A stretch of 14,113 bases of DNA from Micavibrio sp. (GTDB taxonomy: Bacteria; Pseudomonadota; Alphaproteobacteria; Micavibrionales; Micavibrionaceae): contig JAMONE010000075.1 in NCBI GenBank assembly GCA_027066695.1, positions 1-14,113 of the forward strand, read 5' to 3'. Position 1 is the stretch's first letter; each line of letters starts with the position of its first letter. The notes beneath the pieces were generated by a model that saw only the letters and a list, made by a program, of their open reading frames with translations, had not been told where the DNA came from and searched no databases. Below, piece by piece: positions 1 to 6,925 of this stretch. The translations under genes and the position numbers were made by a program.

Positions 1-1
1 G

Positions 2-85
2 ACACAGCCCATCCAAAACTGGGCGATGATAGTCTCGCAACTGGAAATACATTTCCCTGAGAGGCTCTCGCTGGATATCAAATAA
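2..85 (+). CDS. IS256-like transposase, C-terminal end only (cut by window edge)
   Basis: An open frame enters from the left edge and ends at TAA 83-85, giving 27 visible residues. The pattern is a Trp (in IQNWAMIV), then QLEIHFPERL a few residues later. This resembles the C-terminus of IS256/mutator-type transposases, where a Trp is followed by a Q-x-x-I-x-F-x-x-R segment. A probable terminal inverted repeat begins right after the stop, as expected for these elements. The DDE catalytic domain lies outside the window, so I cannot tell whether the element is intact. The family call rests on a short tail and is moderate. Confidence 0.5.
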   Translation, partial: TQPIQNWAMIVSQLEIHFPERLSLDIK

Positions 86-106
86 CACAGTTTAATGAAC
101 AGTCTC
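85..106 (+). repeat. Probable right terminal inverted repeat of the IS256-like element
   Basis: The 22 bases from ACACAG to AGTCTC directly follow the transposase stop codon. IS256-family elements usually end within a few tens of bases of the transposase stop, in an imperfect repeat of about this size. The left copy is outside the window, so the repeat cannot be confirmed here and its outer boundary is approximate. Confidence 0.4.
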
Positions 107-125
107 CGGGGCTTGCCCCGTGGAG
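104..125. repeat. GC-rich hairpin at the IS edge
   Basis: CTC-CGGGGC-TT-GCCCCG-TG-GAG forms a 9-pair stem with a two-base loop and a two-base bulge. It is strikingly GC-rich in an AT-rich region. It sits between the IS256-like end and the 3' end of the leftward TsaE-like gene (stop at 131-133). It could act as a transcription end for that gene, but no U-run follows on the minus strand. A REP-like dispersed palindrome is equally likely. Confidence 0.5.
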
Positions 126-130
126 CTTCA

Positions 131-847
131 CTAAATTCTTAAATGCTGGGTTTTATCATAAAATTCTTTATAGCCATCGGTTTGCTGTAAATCATCGTCA
201 CAATAAATTGTAATATCTCGCGAAGATTTCGCGTCCGCCGTTGCCATGCAATTTTTGACAGAAGGGTCACTTTCACATTTTATGGTAATCAGCACATCAG
301 GAAATAGCTCTTCATCAGGAACGCGGTCAATATGCTCAATTATATCAACACCAAGCGGTCTATTCTTCTGTTTCAAAGCTCTTTCAAAAGCATTTAAGTC
401 ATCATCCCCTGAACGAAAGCATTTTTCAACCTCCTCCTCTCCGAATGTATCAACTAAACTAGCCTCTAACATTCCAAACGCATCAGGAGATAGCTCGTCA
501 TTTCTACATTCGGCATAATCAATCGTGTTCACTATTCCTAAATGTTCAGTGTTACATTGGATATTATAAACTTCACGCAAAGCTGTACCAGATTCTTTGT
601 CAGAAGCTTGAATCATTCCTTTAATGAAGGTTGTTTTTCCTGCATTTCTCATGGCTTGAATTCCAACTTTCAATACATTATCAGAATCTTCAAGGCGGTT
701 ATCTAAACAAGCTATTGCAGCAAACGCTTTTGCAAGCTCAATTGTTTCTTCCTTGCTTGAACAGCGAAACGTAACTCCTTGCGCTTCTAATTGCTTAAGT
801 TTCTCACGGTGATTTTTATATTCTGGTGTTTCTAATATTGATGTCAT
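131..847 (-). CDS. Divergent TsaE-like P-loop ATPase/GTPase-fold protein
   Basis: A 238-residue protein. A segment with SSKEETIELAKAF (about residues 30-42) is followed by a Walker A of the [AG]x4GK[ST] type, AMRNAGKTTF (65-74). This aligns position for position with the GDLGAGKTTF box of TsaE. After that come TIDYAE (108-113), matching the TsaE H-D-Y-R strand, and IIEHIDRVPDE (169-179), matching its IEW strand. TsaE is the ATPase that supports tRNA t6A37 synthesis with TsaB/TsaD and is usually about 150 residues. This protein is about 90 residues longer, with acidic insertions (EEEVEK, GDDDL), and lacks the canonical first Gly of the P-loop. It may therefore be a paralogue with another role rather than the housekeeping enzyme. 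The ATG at 847 is the only start after an in-frame stop 10 codons upstream; no clear Shine-Dalgarno is visible. It lies between two IS remnants. Confidence 0.6.
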   Translation of the reverse strand: MTSILETPEYKNHREKLKQLEAQGVTFRCSSKEETIELAKAFAAIACLDNRLEDSDNVLKVGIQAMRNAGKTTFIKGMIQASDKESGTALREVYNIQCNTEHLGIVNTIDYAECRNDELSPDAFGMLEASLVDTFGEEEVEKCFRSGDDDLNAFERALKQKNRPLGVDIIEHIDRVPDEELFPDVLITIKCESDPSVKNCMATADAKSSRDITIYCDDDLQQTDGYKEFYDKTQHLRI

Positions 848-866
848 AGATATATGGATAACATAA

Positions 867-1025
867 TCACATTGTCAGGTCAAATATATCACGCCGTGAC
901 TTGCGCTTTTTCCAACGATAAAACGACGATAAACTTACGCCTAATAAATCGCTCACGTCAACTATAGCTTCATTAGAGTTTAATAACTCTAATGCTCGTA
1001 TCCGTAAATCTAGTGAATATACCAT
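867..1025 (-). pseudogene. IS630-type transposase N-terminal helix-turn-helix remnant
   Basis: ATG at 1023-1025 to TGA at 867-869 encodes 52 residues. It starts MVYSLDLRIRALELL and continues to SDLLGVSLSSFYRWKKR. The YSxDLR start and the GVSxSSxYRWxK recognition helix are typical of the N-terminal HTH of IS630/Tc1-mariner-type transposases. The frame then stops, and neither the DDE catalytic domain nor a second orf follows; the TsaE-like gene begins 19 bases further on. Most likely a truncated insertion sequence. A short domesticated DNA-binding protein co-transcribed with the TsaE-like gene is possible but unproven. Confidence 0.65.
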
Positions 1026-1032
1026 ACTTGCT

Positions 1033-1066
1033 CTTTAAAATTGATATTGTACATATAATTTTAAAG
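1033..1066. repeat. Perfect 10-bp inverted repeat, AT-rich
   Basis: CTTTAAAATT (1033-1042) and AATTTTAAAG (1057-1066) are perfect inverted copies separated by 14 bases. The repeat lies just upstream of the HTH remnant and 42 bases past the stop codon of the leftward ABC transporter gene. It could be an operator over the HTH gene's promoter, part of an IS end, or a weak end-of-operon hairpin. A U-tract, expected for an intrinsic terminator, is not seen. Confidence 0.5.
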
Positions 1067-1107
1067 TAAAGATAGGCATCTGCCACTTTAATATGGCTTG
1101 GCTATAG

Positions 1108-2802
1108 TTATTCAGTTTGTTTAAGATCAATAACCATATCAGCCATTTTATGCATTGTCTTTTGGTGCGAAATTGCAATTACAGTCATATGATCAGTAAG
1201 TTTCTTTAATGTATTAAATATTTCTATTTCTGTTTTTTCATCAAGAGAGGCTGTTGCTTCATCCATAATAAGGAGTGACGGGTTTCTTACAAGCGCACGT
1301 GCTATTGATATACGTTGACGCTGGCCGCCAGATATTTTTCCACCGCGTTCGCCCAAAATAGTATTCAAGCCATCAGGCAACTCACTAACAAAATCCCAAG
1401 CCTCCGCTTTTTTTAGTGCTTGTATGACTTGTTCTTCACTTATACCAGTATTTCCTAAGCTTATATTTTGTATAATATTATCATTGAAAATAACAAATTC
1501 TTGTGGAATATATCCTATATTTTGGCGCCATAAATATAAATCAGTATCATCAATTGGCTGCCCATCAACTAAAATATTACCCTCATCCACACGATATAAA
1601 CGGCACAAAAGATCTACAATCGTAGTTTTCCCCGCGCCTGAAGGCCCGCTAAGCCCAATAAGTTTTCTTGCTGGCAGCTCTATATTGAGCTCTGAAAAAA
1701 TTTTCTTATCACCATAAGAAAAAGATACGTCTTTAAAGACAATTTTATCCTTAATTAAGAACTTATTACCCGGAACGTACAGCTCTTTTGCATCCTTTGC
1801 TTCATTTATAAAGTCTTGCAATGACCAAAAAAAGCTTTCTTGGCCACAAAGAACTTGATAACCCTGCTGAAGAGTTTTCCATGAAGTAACAAAACGATAA
1901 AATATAGCTGCAAGCACCATCAATACTGCGGTATCAGTGTTTAAAAAAGATATAGCTCCATATAAACCAATACACATTATTCCAATAAAAATTGGCTCAT
2001 GGAATATACCCATACTGTGTTTTGCCATCATCTGTTTTTTTGTAACTTCAAATAATTTATAAGCATCATCACTAATTTTTTGAAAAACATTGTTTTCAAT
2101 ATTCATAGCTTTTAGCGGTTTATAATTTTGCAAAATATCAGAAATATTAGCACTTATTTTTTTAGACAATTCTTTTTGCGCCAAACCTGTTTGTCCAGTA
2201 ATTTTAATGAATTTATAAAGTGTAACCCACATTATAAGGCTCGTAATAAAACCAATAGCCACTAGCTCCCATGATGCAAAACTTGCAATCATTAATAATA
2301 TAAACATTTGTAAAAGGGCGGCTATAATTTCAGAGATAGAACGAAAGCTACCACCACTTCTTTGCGCCTCTATCATCAAAGCATTAATAAAGTTTCCTGT
2401 AGGATTTTTAATATAAAAAGACCATTGAGAATACAGCAAAGCATCAAGTAGTGATTTACGAAAATCAAGCACAATTTTTGAAGATATATGAGAAACATAC
2501 AGCGCTGCAAAATATTTGAGGACAGCCTTTGCACCAAACAGTGCCACTATGATAATCAACATATTTTCTAGTGTTAATTTAATATGTAGAAAGTCAAAAA
2601 TACGTGAAACAACCTCATTTAAAGGGGATGTTGTTTCTGCTGAATTATTAATCATTGTATCAATAAGAGGAAGAAGCGCTGCAATTCCTAACCCTTCAAG
2701 TAAGCTAGTTCCAAACTGAATCATAAATAATATAATTGTTTGCCATTTATAATTACTAATAAAGTAATTAAAAATATTGATTTTATTTGTTTTTATAGAC
2801 AT
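1108..2802 (-). CDS. ABC half-transporter (glycan/lipid export type; TM domain fused to ATPase)
   Basis: A 564-residue protein. The N-terminal half holds hydrophobic membrane segments at roughly residues 20-48, 80-103, 158-178, 180-198, 268-286 and 290-305, a type I exporter membrane domain. The C-terminal half is a complete ATPase: Walker A GPSGAGKT (386-393), Q-loop Gln434, signature ISGGQ (490-494), Walker B LLIMDE (510-515) and switch His546. It should work as a homodimer in the inner membrane. The layout matches MsbA or the PglK-type oligosaccharide flippases. It is the last gene of the nonulosonate operon, so export of the lipid-linked glycan or a modified lipid is the likely job; the substrate is inferred from context. 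ATG at 2802 follows a GAGAA-like Shine-Dalgarno. It may also have its own promoter in the 115-base gap upstream. Confidence 0.85.
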   Translation of the reverse strand: MSIKTNKINIFNYFISNYKWQTIILFMIQFGTSLLEGLGIAALLPLIDTMINNSAETTSPLNEVVSRIFDFLHIKLTLENMLIIIVALFGAKAVLKYFAALYVSHISSKIVLDFRKSLLDALLYSQWSFYIKNPTGNFINALMIEAQRSGGSFRSISEIIAALLQMFILLMIASFASWELVAIGFITSLIMWVTLYKFIKITGQTGLAQKELSKKISANISDILQNYKPLKAMNIENNVFQKISDDAYKLFEVTKKQMMAKHSMGIFHEPIFIGIMCIGLYGAISFLNTDTAVLMVLAAIFYRFVTSWKTLQQGYQVLCGQESFFWSLQDFINEAKDAKELYVPGNKFLIKDKIVFKDVSFSYGDKKIFSELNIELPARKLIGLSGPSGAGKTTIVDLLCRLYRVDEGNILVDGQPIDDTDLYLWRQNIGYIPQEFVIFNDNIIQNISLGNTGISEEQVIQALKKAEAWDFVSELPDGLNTILGERGGKISGGQRQRISIARALVRNPSLLIMDEATASLDEKTEIEIFNTLKKLTDHMTVIAISHQKTMHKMADMVIDLKQTE

Positions 2803-2859
2803 AAATTAATTCTCAGACTTGCTCTTTTAGTTTAGCTAAAGCATTATTTAGATATCTTA

Positions 2860-2888
2860 ATTATAGGCTGTTTAGCACTATTATTTAA
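2860..2888 (-). promoter_or_regulatory. Possible internal promoter for the ABC transporter gene
   Basis: On the minus strand a perfect TATAAT (2865-2860) lies 17 bases after TTAAAT (2888-2883), a weak -35. It sits in the 115-base gap ahead of the transporter and would give a leader of about 50 bases. The -35 matches consensus at only three positions, and AT-rich DNA yields such hits by chance. Confidence 0.3.
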
Positions 2889-2917
2889 CATTTTTTGCTG
2901 AAGAACGCATGTACGTT

Positions 2918-3112
2918 TTAAGTTTCTTTATAAAGGCTTGCAAAAAAATTGCTGTACCATTTGTGATCAGCTTCAAGTGTGTGTACTACTCCTTCAATAT
3001 CATTATATTGGCCAGTTTTTGTTCCTAATGCATCATTTTTTTTAGTTATAAGCTCAAGGGCAGAATTAACGGCCGTTTTATTTAAATTACTACTATTTAC
3101 ACAATTTTTCAA
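2918..3112 (-). pseudogene. Short doubtful reading frame of 64 codons, perhaps a gene remnant
   Basis: The frame can begin only at TTG 3112, since no in-frame ATG exists and an in-frame TAG lies three codons upstream. There is no visible Shine-Dalgarno. The product is mostly polar with an aromatic tail (HKWYSNFFASLYKE). It lies in line with the glycan operon, 29 bases after the deacetylase gene. Ending in an aromatic helix-like segment with no credible start looks more like the surviving 3' end of a lost glycan gene than a functional small protein. I do not recognise the family. Confidence 0.3.
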
Positions 3113-3141
3113 TTTTTTTAACTAACACGTGCTGTTTCTTT

Positions 3142-4098
3142 TTATAAAAATTGCTCTGGCCGCTTATTTCCCATACTTGCCTTACCATACATAAATTGGT
3201 TGCAGTCATAGCGAGGTAAAGCTTGCCTTCTGTTTTTCAAATCGATGCTATCTATTTCTTTTTGTTCTACACTAAATGAAAATACAGAGTTTTCATTAGT
3301 TAATATATCAATCGTCTCTTGAGTGAAAACATGATCTCCACCATATGGATAGCAAAATGTTTTTATTTCAAAGCTTCCTATTATTTTTTCTATATATGAA
3401 AAACTGCCATGAATTTCACTAAACTGCTCTTTATAGGATAACTTACTAAAAACTGGGTGTGTTACACTATGAGAGCCAATAATCATTCCAGCGCCATGCA
3501 TTTCTTTTATTTGCGCCTCGGTCAAATAATATTCATTCATAAGCTCTGCTTCATTTGCAAAAAACCTATCCATAAGCTCTTTTAATACTTTATCTTTTAC
3601 ATCATTATTAATGTAATAATTCAGTATTTTCTTCACCTGCATTGTTGCTTTATCATTTTTTTGTAAACTGTAAGTAAGATCACGAAATTTAAGTTCATTA
3701 TCACTTGATACCATATCTTCAGTTACTATTTCTTTTAAAGCATCTAATATCTTAATGCCGCCAAATTTACCAATAAGCATATGCACCCTATGTACATCGA
3801 TTAGGGTTTTACTCTCATAACAACCTGTTGGAATATAGAATATACCCCATAAATCTCTACTAACTAATTCCTTCATCACTTGGTAATGATCGGCAAGCCC
3901 ATCATCAAATGTCAATAAAACACCATTTTCAATAGGGATTTTAGTTTTTAGAGACAATAAAAACTCTTCTTTAGAAATAAATTTATAGTTTTCAGCGAGA
4001 TGATCTAATTGTGCTTTAAAATCTTCTATATGCAAATAACGAAAATATGGCAATTCTTCAGAGCCAAGTCTAATATAATGATACATTAATGCTTTCAT
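3142..4098 (-). CDS. Polysaccharide deacetylase (NodB homology domain)
   Basis: A 318-residue carbohydrate esterase family 4-type protein. NodB motif 1 is TFDDG (63-67), giving the catalytic and metal-binding Asp pair. Motif 2 is HSVTHP (210-215), giving the two metal-binding His. The later strand motif is FCYPYGG (248-254), followed by a C-terminal PRYDCN (295-300). About 140 residues separate motifs 1 and 2, more than in minimal NodB proteins. No signal peptide is seen (start MKALMYHYIR), so it probably acts in the cytoplasm on a sugar nucleotide or a lipid-linked glycan. The family removes N- or O-acetyl groups from amino sugars. Next to a formyltransferase, the two could be coupled, deacetylating and then formylating the same nitrogen; that is inference. 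It starts 12 bases after the formyltransferase stop, in an operon. Confidence 0.85.
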   Translation of the reverse strand: MKALMYHYIRLGSEELPYFRYLHIEDFKAQLDHLAENYKFISKEEFLLSLKTKIPIENGVLLTFDDGLADHYQVMKELVSRDLWGIFYIPTGCYESKTLIDVHRVHMLIGKFGGIKILDALKEIVTEDMVSSDNELKFRDLTYSLQKNDKATMQVKKILNYYINNDVKDKVLKELMDRFFANEAELMNEYYLTEAQIKEMHGAGMIIGSHSVTHPVFSKLSYKEQFSEIHGSFSYIEKIIGSFEIKTFCYPYGGDHVFTQETIDILTNENSVFSFSVEQKEIDSIDLKNRRQALPRYDCNQFMYGKASMGNKRPEQFL

Positions 4099-4110
4099 TC
4101 GATATTATCT

Positions 4111-4929
4111 TTATTTTAAAAGGGGGTTGCTTACAATAGGAACTTCGTTAATTCTTTTATCATAGTTTTTCAAATAATTTTCAATCATACCATTGTTAAA
4201 GTTATCATATAATTTTTGCGTACTAACCTCAGAGAAATCTCTTCTACGATAATATTTATCATCAGCTTTTGATTCAGGTTGTTTAATGGGTTTTATCTTT
4301 TCTATATTTTCAATGATAGCAGCATAGGTAAAAGGTATTTCTGAAATCAGACGGTTTCCTATTTGATGAGGCATATCATTTGGAAAAACTTTCGCTCTTA
4401 TTTGATGGATTATATCACCAGTGTCTACTCCCTCATCTATATGCATAAAAGTTGCACCAACATATTCTGGCTCATTATTTACCAATGGCCAATAATTAGT
4501 ACCAACCCCTCTATAGTAAGGCGATAACCCTAAATGAACATTTAAAAAACGTCTTTTAAAAAATGTAAGAAGATCACCTTTTATTAATGAACATCCATAA
4601 GCAATAATAACATCAGGATTTAGATCTATTATATCTTTTATATGATGGCTTTCATTTATTTCATTGCTTTTAATATATACAGGATTAGATAAATCTTTTG
4701 TTAGTCTGTCAAATGGTTCAAAAAAATCTTTTTCAGAAAAATCACGTGCTTCTAAGTGCCTAATTTGCAATGATTTATCATTTTGCAAAACCTCCTTAAT
4801 ATTATTTGTTGTAACTATCTTCTTTTCGCAATAGCTACGCATTACATTTATATTGCTAAAACTTGCAATTGCTTTTCGCACATAGTTATGGCGCAATTCA
4901 TTACCTGTTAGTATTATTATATTCTTCAT
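4111..4929 (-). CDS. Sugar N-formyltransferase (methionyl-tRNA formyltransferase fold)
   Basis: A 272-residue protein. The formyl-transfer core is clear: an N-terminal Rossmann-like part, PDVIIAYGCSLI (105-116), then N130-V-H132 with LSPYYRGVGTNYW and H-I-D-E-G-V-D169-T-G-D. Asn130, His132 and Asp169 match the catalytic triad of the N10-formyltetrahydrofolate-dependent enzymes (GART, Fmt, sugar formyltransferases). It lacks the longer C-terminal tRNA-binding domain of Fmt, which is usually about 310 residues. Its place between a CMP-nonulosonate synthetase and a deacetylase points to an amino-sugar substrate. The exact acceptor cannot be read from sequence. It lies 9 bases downstream of neuA. 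Confidence 0.8.
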   Translation of the reverse strand: MKNIIILTGNELRHNYVRKAIASFSNINVMRSYCEKKIVTTNNIKEVLQNDKSLQIRHLEARDFSEKDFFEPFDRLTKDLSNPVYIKSNEINESHHIKDIIDLNPDVIIAYGCSLIKGDLLTFFKRRFLNVHLGLSPYYRGVGTNYWPLVNNEPEYVGATFMHIDEGVDTGDIIHQIRAKVFPNDMPHQIGNRLISEIPFTYAAIIENIEKIKPIKQPESKADDKYYRRRDFSEVSTQKLYDNFNNGMIENYLKNYDKRINEVPIVSNPLLK

Positions 4930-4938
4930 AATGTATTT

Positions 4939-5646
4939 CTATTTATTCTTCAGTATAAATTCGGCAAACTTTAAATCAAACTCAGTATCAATATCAATAG
5001 AGCGTTCCTTTGGCATTATATACGGAATAATATTAGCTCCATACAAATCATTGCCCTCAAGTAAAATATCACGGCGTGTCATATAAATACTGCCATTGCG
5101 CTTATAAACTTGGGGTGTTAAATCCTGTCTGCGCACTGCTTGCTTTGCTCCTTCAATATAAGGAACAAGATAACCATGTTCTGTTTTAAGGGATTTTAAT
5201 GGGTGCATATCCATAGCATCAATAACAGAAACTATTGAAGTGGCATCTATATTACCTGTAATAAGATCCAACGCTCCTGTTATATCATTGCTTGTAATTA
5301 GTGGGTTTGTTGGTTGAATTAGTATGCTCCAATCTATAACTACATCATCTTGTTTTTCGATAGTTTTTACCGCGTGCTGAACAACTGGAAGTGATGCTGA
5401 TTTATCAGTTGCTAGATTATGAGGGCGCATAAAAGGGACTTCTGCGCCATAAGCTTTTGCGATTGAGGCAATTTCTTCATCATCGGTACTTACAACAATT
5501 TTATATATACGATCATCCACGCCCAAAGCAGCTTTAATAGCATAAGCAATTAAAGGCACACCATTTACATCTCTAATATTTTTTCGTGCTACACCCTTTG
5601 AGCCTCCACGCGCAGTAATAACAACTAATGTTTTTGGTTTTGACAT
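4939..5646 (-). CDS. neuA: CMP-nonulosonate (sialic/legionaminic-type) cytidylyltransferase
   Basis: A 235-residue enzyme that activates a nine-carbon 2-keto sugar acid with CTP, releasing CMP-sugar and pyrophosphate in the cytoplasm. Visible family motifs are ARGGSKG (12-18) with RKNI (21-24) for CTP, STDDEEIA (53-60), QPTNPL (111-116), RRQDL with YKRNGSIY (172-188), and the metal-binding IDIDTEFD (217-224). The length is typical of the short NeuA/PseF/LegF class. The RRQDL-to-NGSIY block fits legionaminate- and neuraminate-type enzymes, but sequence alone does not fix the sugar. It sits 18 bases downstream of the 2-epimerase gene, so the two act in one pathway. The synthase that makes the sugar (NeuB type) is missing from the operon. 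Confidence 0.88.
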   Translation of the reverse strand: MSKPKTLVVITARGGSKGVARKNIRDVNGVPLIAYAIKAALGVDDRIYKIVVSTDDEEIASIAKAYGAEVPFMRPHNLATDKSASLPVVQHAVKTIEKQDDVVIDWSILIQPTNPLITSNDITGALDLITGNIDATSIVSVIDAMDMHPLKSLKTEHGYLVPYIEGAKQAVRRQDLTPQVYKRNGSIYMTRRDILLEGNDLYGANIIPYIMPKERSIDIDTEFDLKFAEFILKNK

Positions 5647-5664
5647 GATTATTTATATTCTTTG

Positions 5665-6822
5665 CTAGCTGGAATAATTAAGGCATTTATGAAAGCTTAG
5701 GGGCATTTCTGCAAGGCTATCAGCTATAATTTTTCCTGCATTTCCTTGGCCATATAAGTGTGAAGACTGCGCACTGCCTTTTTGCAATTGGTTTACAACG
5801 GCGGTTTTTATTGAAGCCTTACCATAGTCAGCATTTACAACATTATCTGCCTGTTCTCGGTTACTTTGACGAGTTCCTATATTAACTGCCATTGTGCCCA
5901 AATATGATGCTTCACGTATTGCGCAGCTAGAATTGCCAACAATTACGCTAGCCTTATTTAACAGTCGTAAAAAGTCATCAGGCTCCATATTACGGAAAAA
6001 ATGTATTTTCGATGATGTGGCGTTCTCCCTAAATACACGAATAGCCTTTGATGTTTGATCTGATCCAGCGTCAATATTAGGCCAAAACCATAATGTTGGA
6101 ATATTTAATTCGGTTACAGCCTCTAACGTAGCTTGCGCTTGCATACGTGCATCACCATATTCAGTAGTTACAGGGTGCTGCATAACAATTATAAATTCAT
6201 TATTTATATCTGGATATGCGCCAACTCCGCCATATTTTTCATAGAGCTTAAAACCCATTTTAGAATCGTCTAAAACATCTTGGCATAAATCAGTGCTAGG
6301 ACAACCTGATAAAACTACTTTTTCTGGGTTTTCCCCCATTCTAATTATCCAATCATATGATTGCTTAGTTGCTGGAAAGTGAATATCAGCAAGTTTAGTG
6401 ATGGCGTGCCTTACTTTTTCATCAATGTTTCCTGTAACTTCACCACCTTGCACATGCACAAGGGGAATATTCATATATGCGGCAGGAACAGCAGCGGCCA
6501 TCTGCTCATAACGATCCGCCATAACCACGACGACATCGGGCTTTAATTGATTATATGCCGAAGCAAACTCAATCATACCAAGCCCTGTTGTTTTAGCAGA
6601 TGTAAGTAAGCTTTCGCCCTCTATAATCATGTGTATACGCTCGTCTATTAAAAAACCATCCGCTTCAATTTGAGTATCAATTTCTCCATAACGATTAATC
6701 AAAGCAGAGCCAGCACAGATCAATTGTAATTGTAAATCTGGGTGCAGCTGAATATTTTTAAGAATAGGTTTAATTTTTGTATAGCTGGTACGAGCCGTAA
6801 CAACAACGCATATTTTTCTCAT
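5665..6822 (-). CDS. neuC: UDP-N-acetylhexosamine 2-epimerase, hydrolysing (NeuC/LegG type)
   Basis: A 385-residue enzyme of the glycosyltransferase-B fold. The NeuC type converts UDP-GlcNAc, or the LegG type UDP-diacetylbacillosamine, to the free 2-epimer and UDP, giving the precursor of sialic or legionaminic acid. Motifs seen are VTARTSYTKIKPI (8-20), ADRYEQ (102-107), HVQGGEVTG (123-131), DEKVRHAITKLA (134-145), SGCPSTD (172-178), QHPVTTEYG (215-223), FWPNIDAGSD (246-255), GNSSCAIREA (296-305) and GTRQSNRE (316-323). All the expected UDP-binding and catalytic blocks are present at full length. It is the first gene of the leftward operon, with its own promoter at 6861-6890 and a strong AAGGGA Shine-Dalgarno before ATG 6822. 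Which substrate it uses cannot be told from the motifs. Confidence 0.88.
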   Translation of the reverse strand: MRKICVVVTARTSYTKIKPILKNIQLHPDLQLQLICAGSALINRYGEIDTQIEADGFLIDERIHMIIEGESLLTSAKTTGLGMIEFASAYNQLKPDVVVVMADRYEQMAAAVPAAYMNIPLVHVQGGEVTGNIDEKVRHAITKLADIHFPATKQSYDWIIRMGENPEKVVLSGCPSTDLCQDVLDDSKMGFKLYEKYGGVGAYPDINNEFIIVMQHPVTTEYGDARMQAQATLEAVTELNIPTLWFWPNIDAGSDQTSKAIRVFRENATSSKIHFFRNMEPDDFLRLLNKASVIVGNSSCAIREASYLGTMAVNIGTRQSNREQADNVVNADYGKASIKTAVVNQLQKGSAQSSHLYGQGNAGKIIADSLAEMPLSFHKCLNYSS

Positions 6823-6860
6823 AGCTGCTTCCCTTAAAAGAATGCTTAATTTGATATTAC

Positions 6861-6890
6861 TATATATATCAATCTTTAATCCTTAATCAA
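6861..6890 (-). promoter_or_regulatory. Sigma70-like promoter of the glycan operon
   Basis: On the minus strand TTGATT (6890-6885) is followed after 16 bases by TATATA (6868-6863), or after 18 by the overlapping copy shifted by two. A start near 6855 would give a leader of about 30 bases to ATG 6822, with AAGGGA placed as ribosome binding site. This is the only good promoter seen ahead of the epimerase. It would drive the whole operon, since the gaps down to the deacetylase are under 20 bases. Confidence 0.55.
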
Positions 6891-6925
6891 TAGGTATAGC
6901 TAAGCTATATTAGAATGATTCATAA

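Noticed and set aside
246..518. 90-residue plus-strand frame opposite the TsaE-like gene
   Set aside because: Ser/Phe-rich mirror of the acidic, Glu/Asp-rich gene on the other strand; no domain recognised.
131..847. The TsaE-like protein as the ordinary housekeeping TsaE
   Set aside because: Length, insertions and P-loop change make this unsafe; kept as TsaE-like without a gene symbol.
1033..1066. Intrinsic terminator of the glycan operon
   Set aside because: The stem is nearly all A/T and no U-tract follows on the minus strand; recorded only as an inverted repeat.
4111..4929. Methionyl-tRNA formyltransferase (Fmt)
   Set aside because: Lacks the C-terminal tRNA-binding domain, and sits in a glycan operon.
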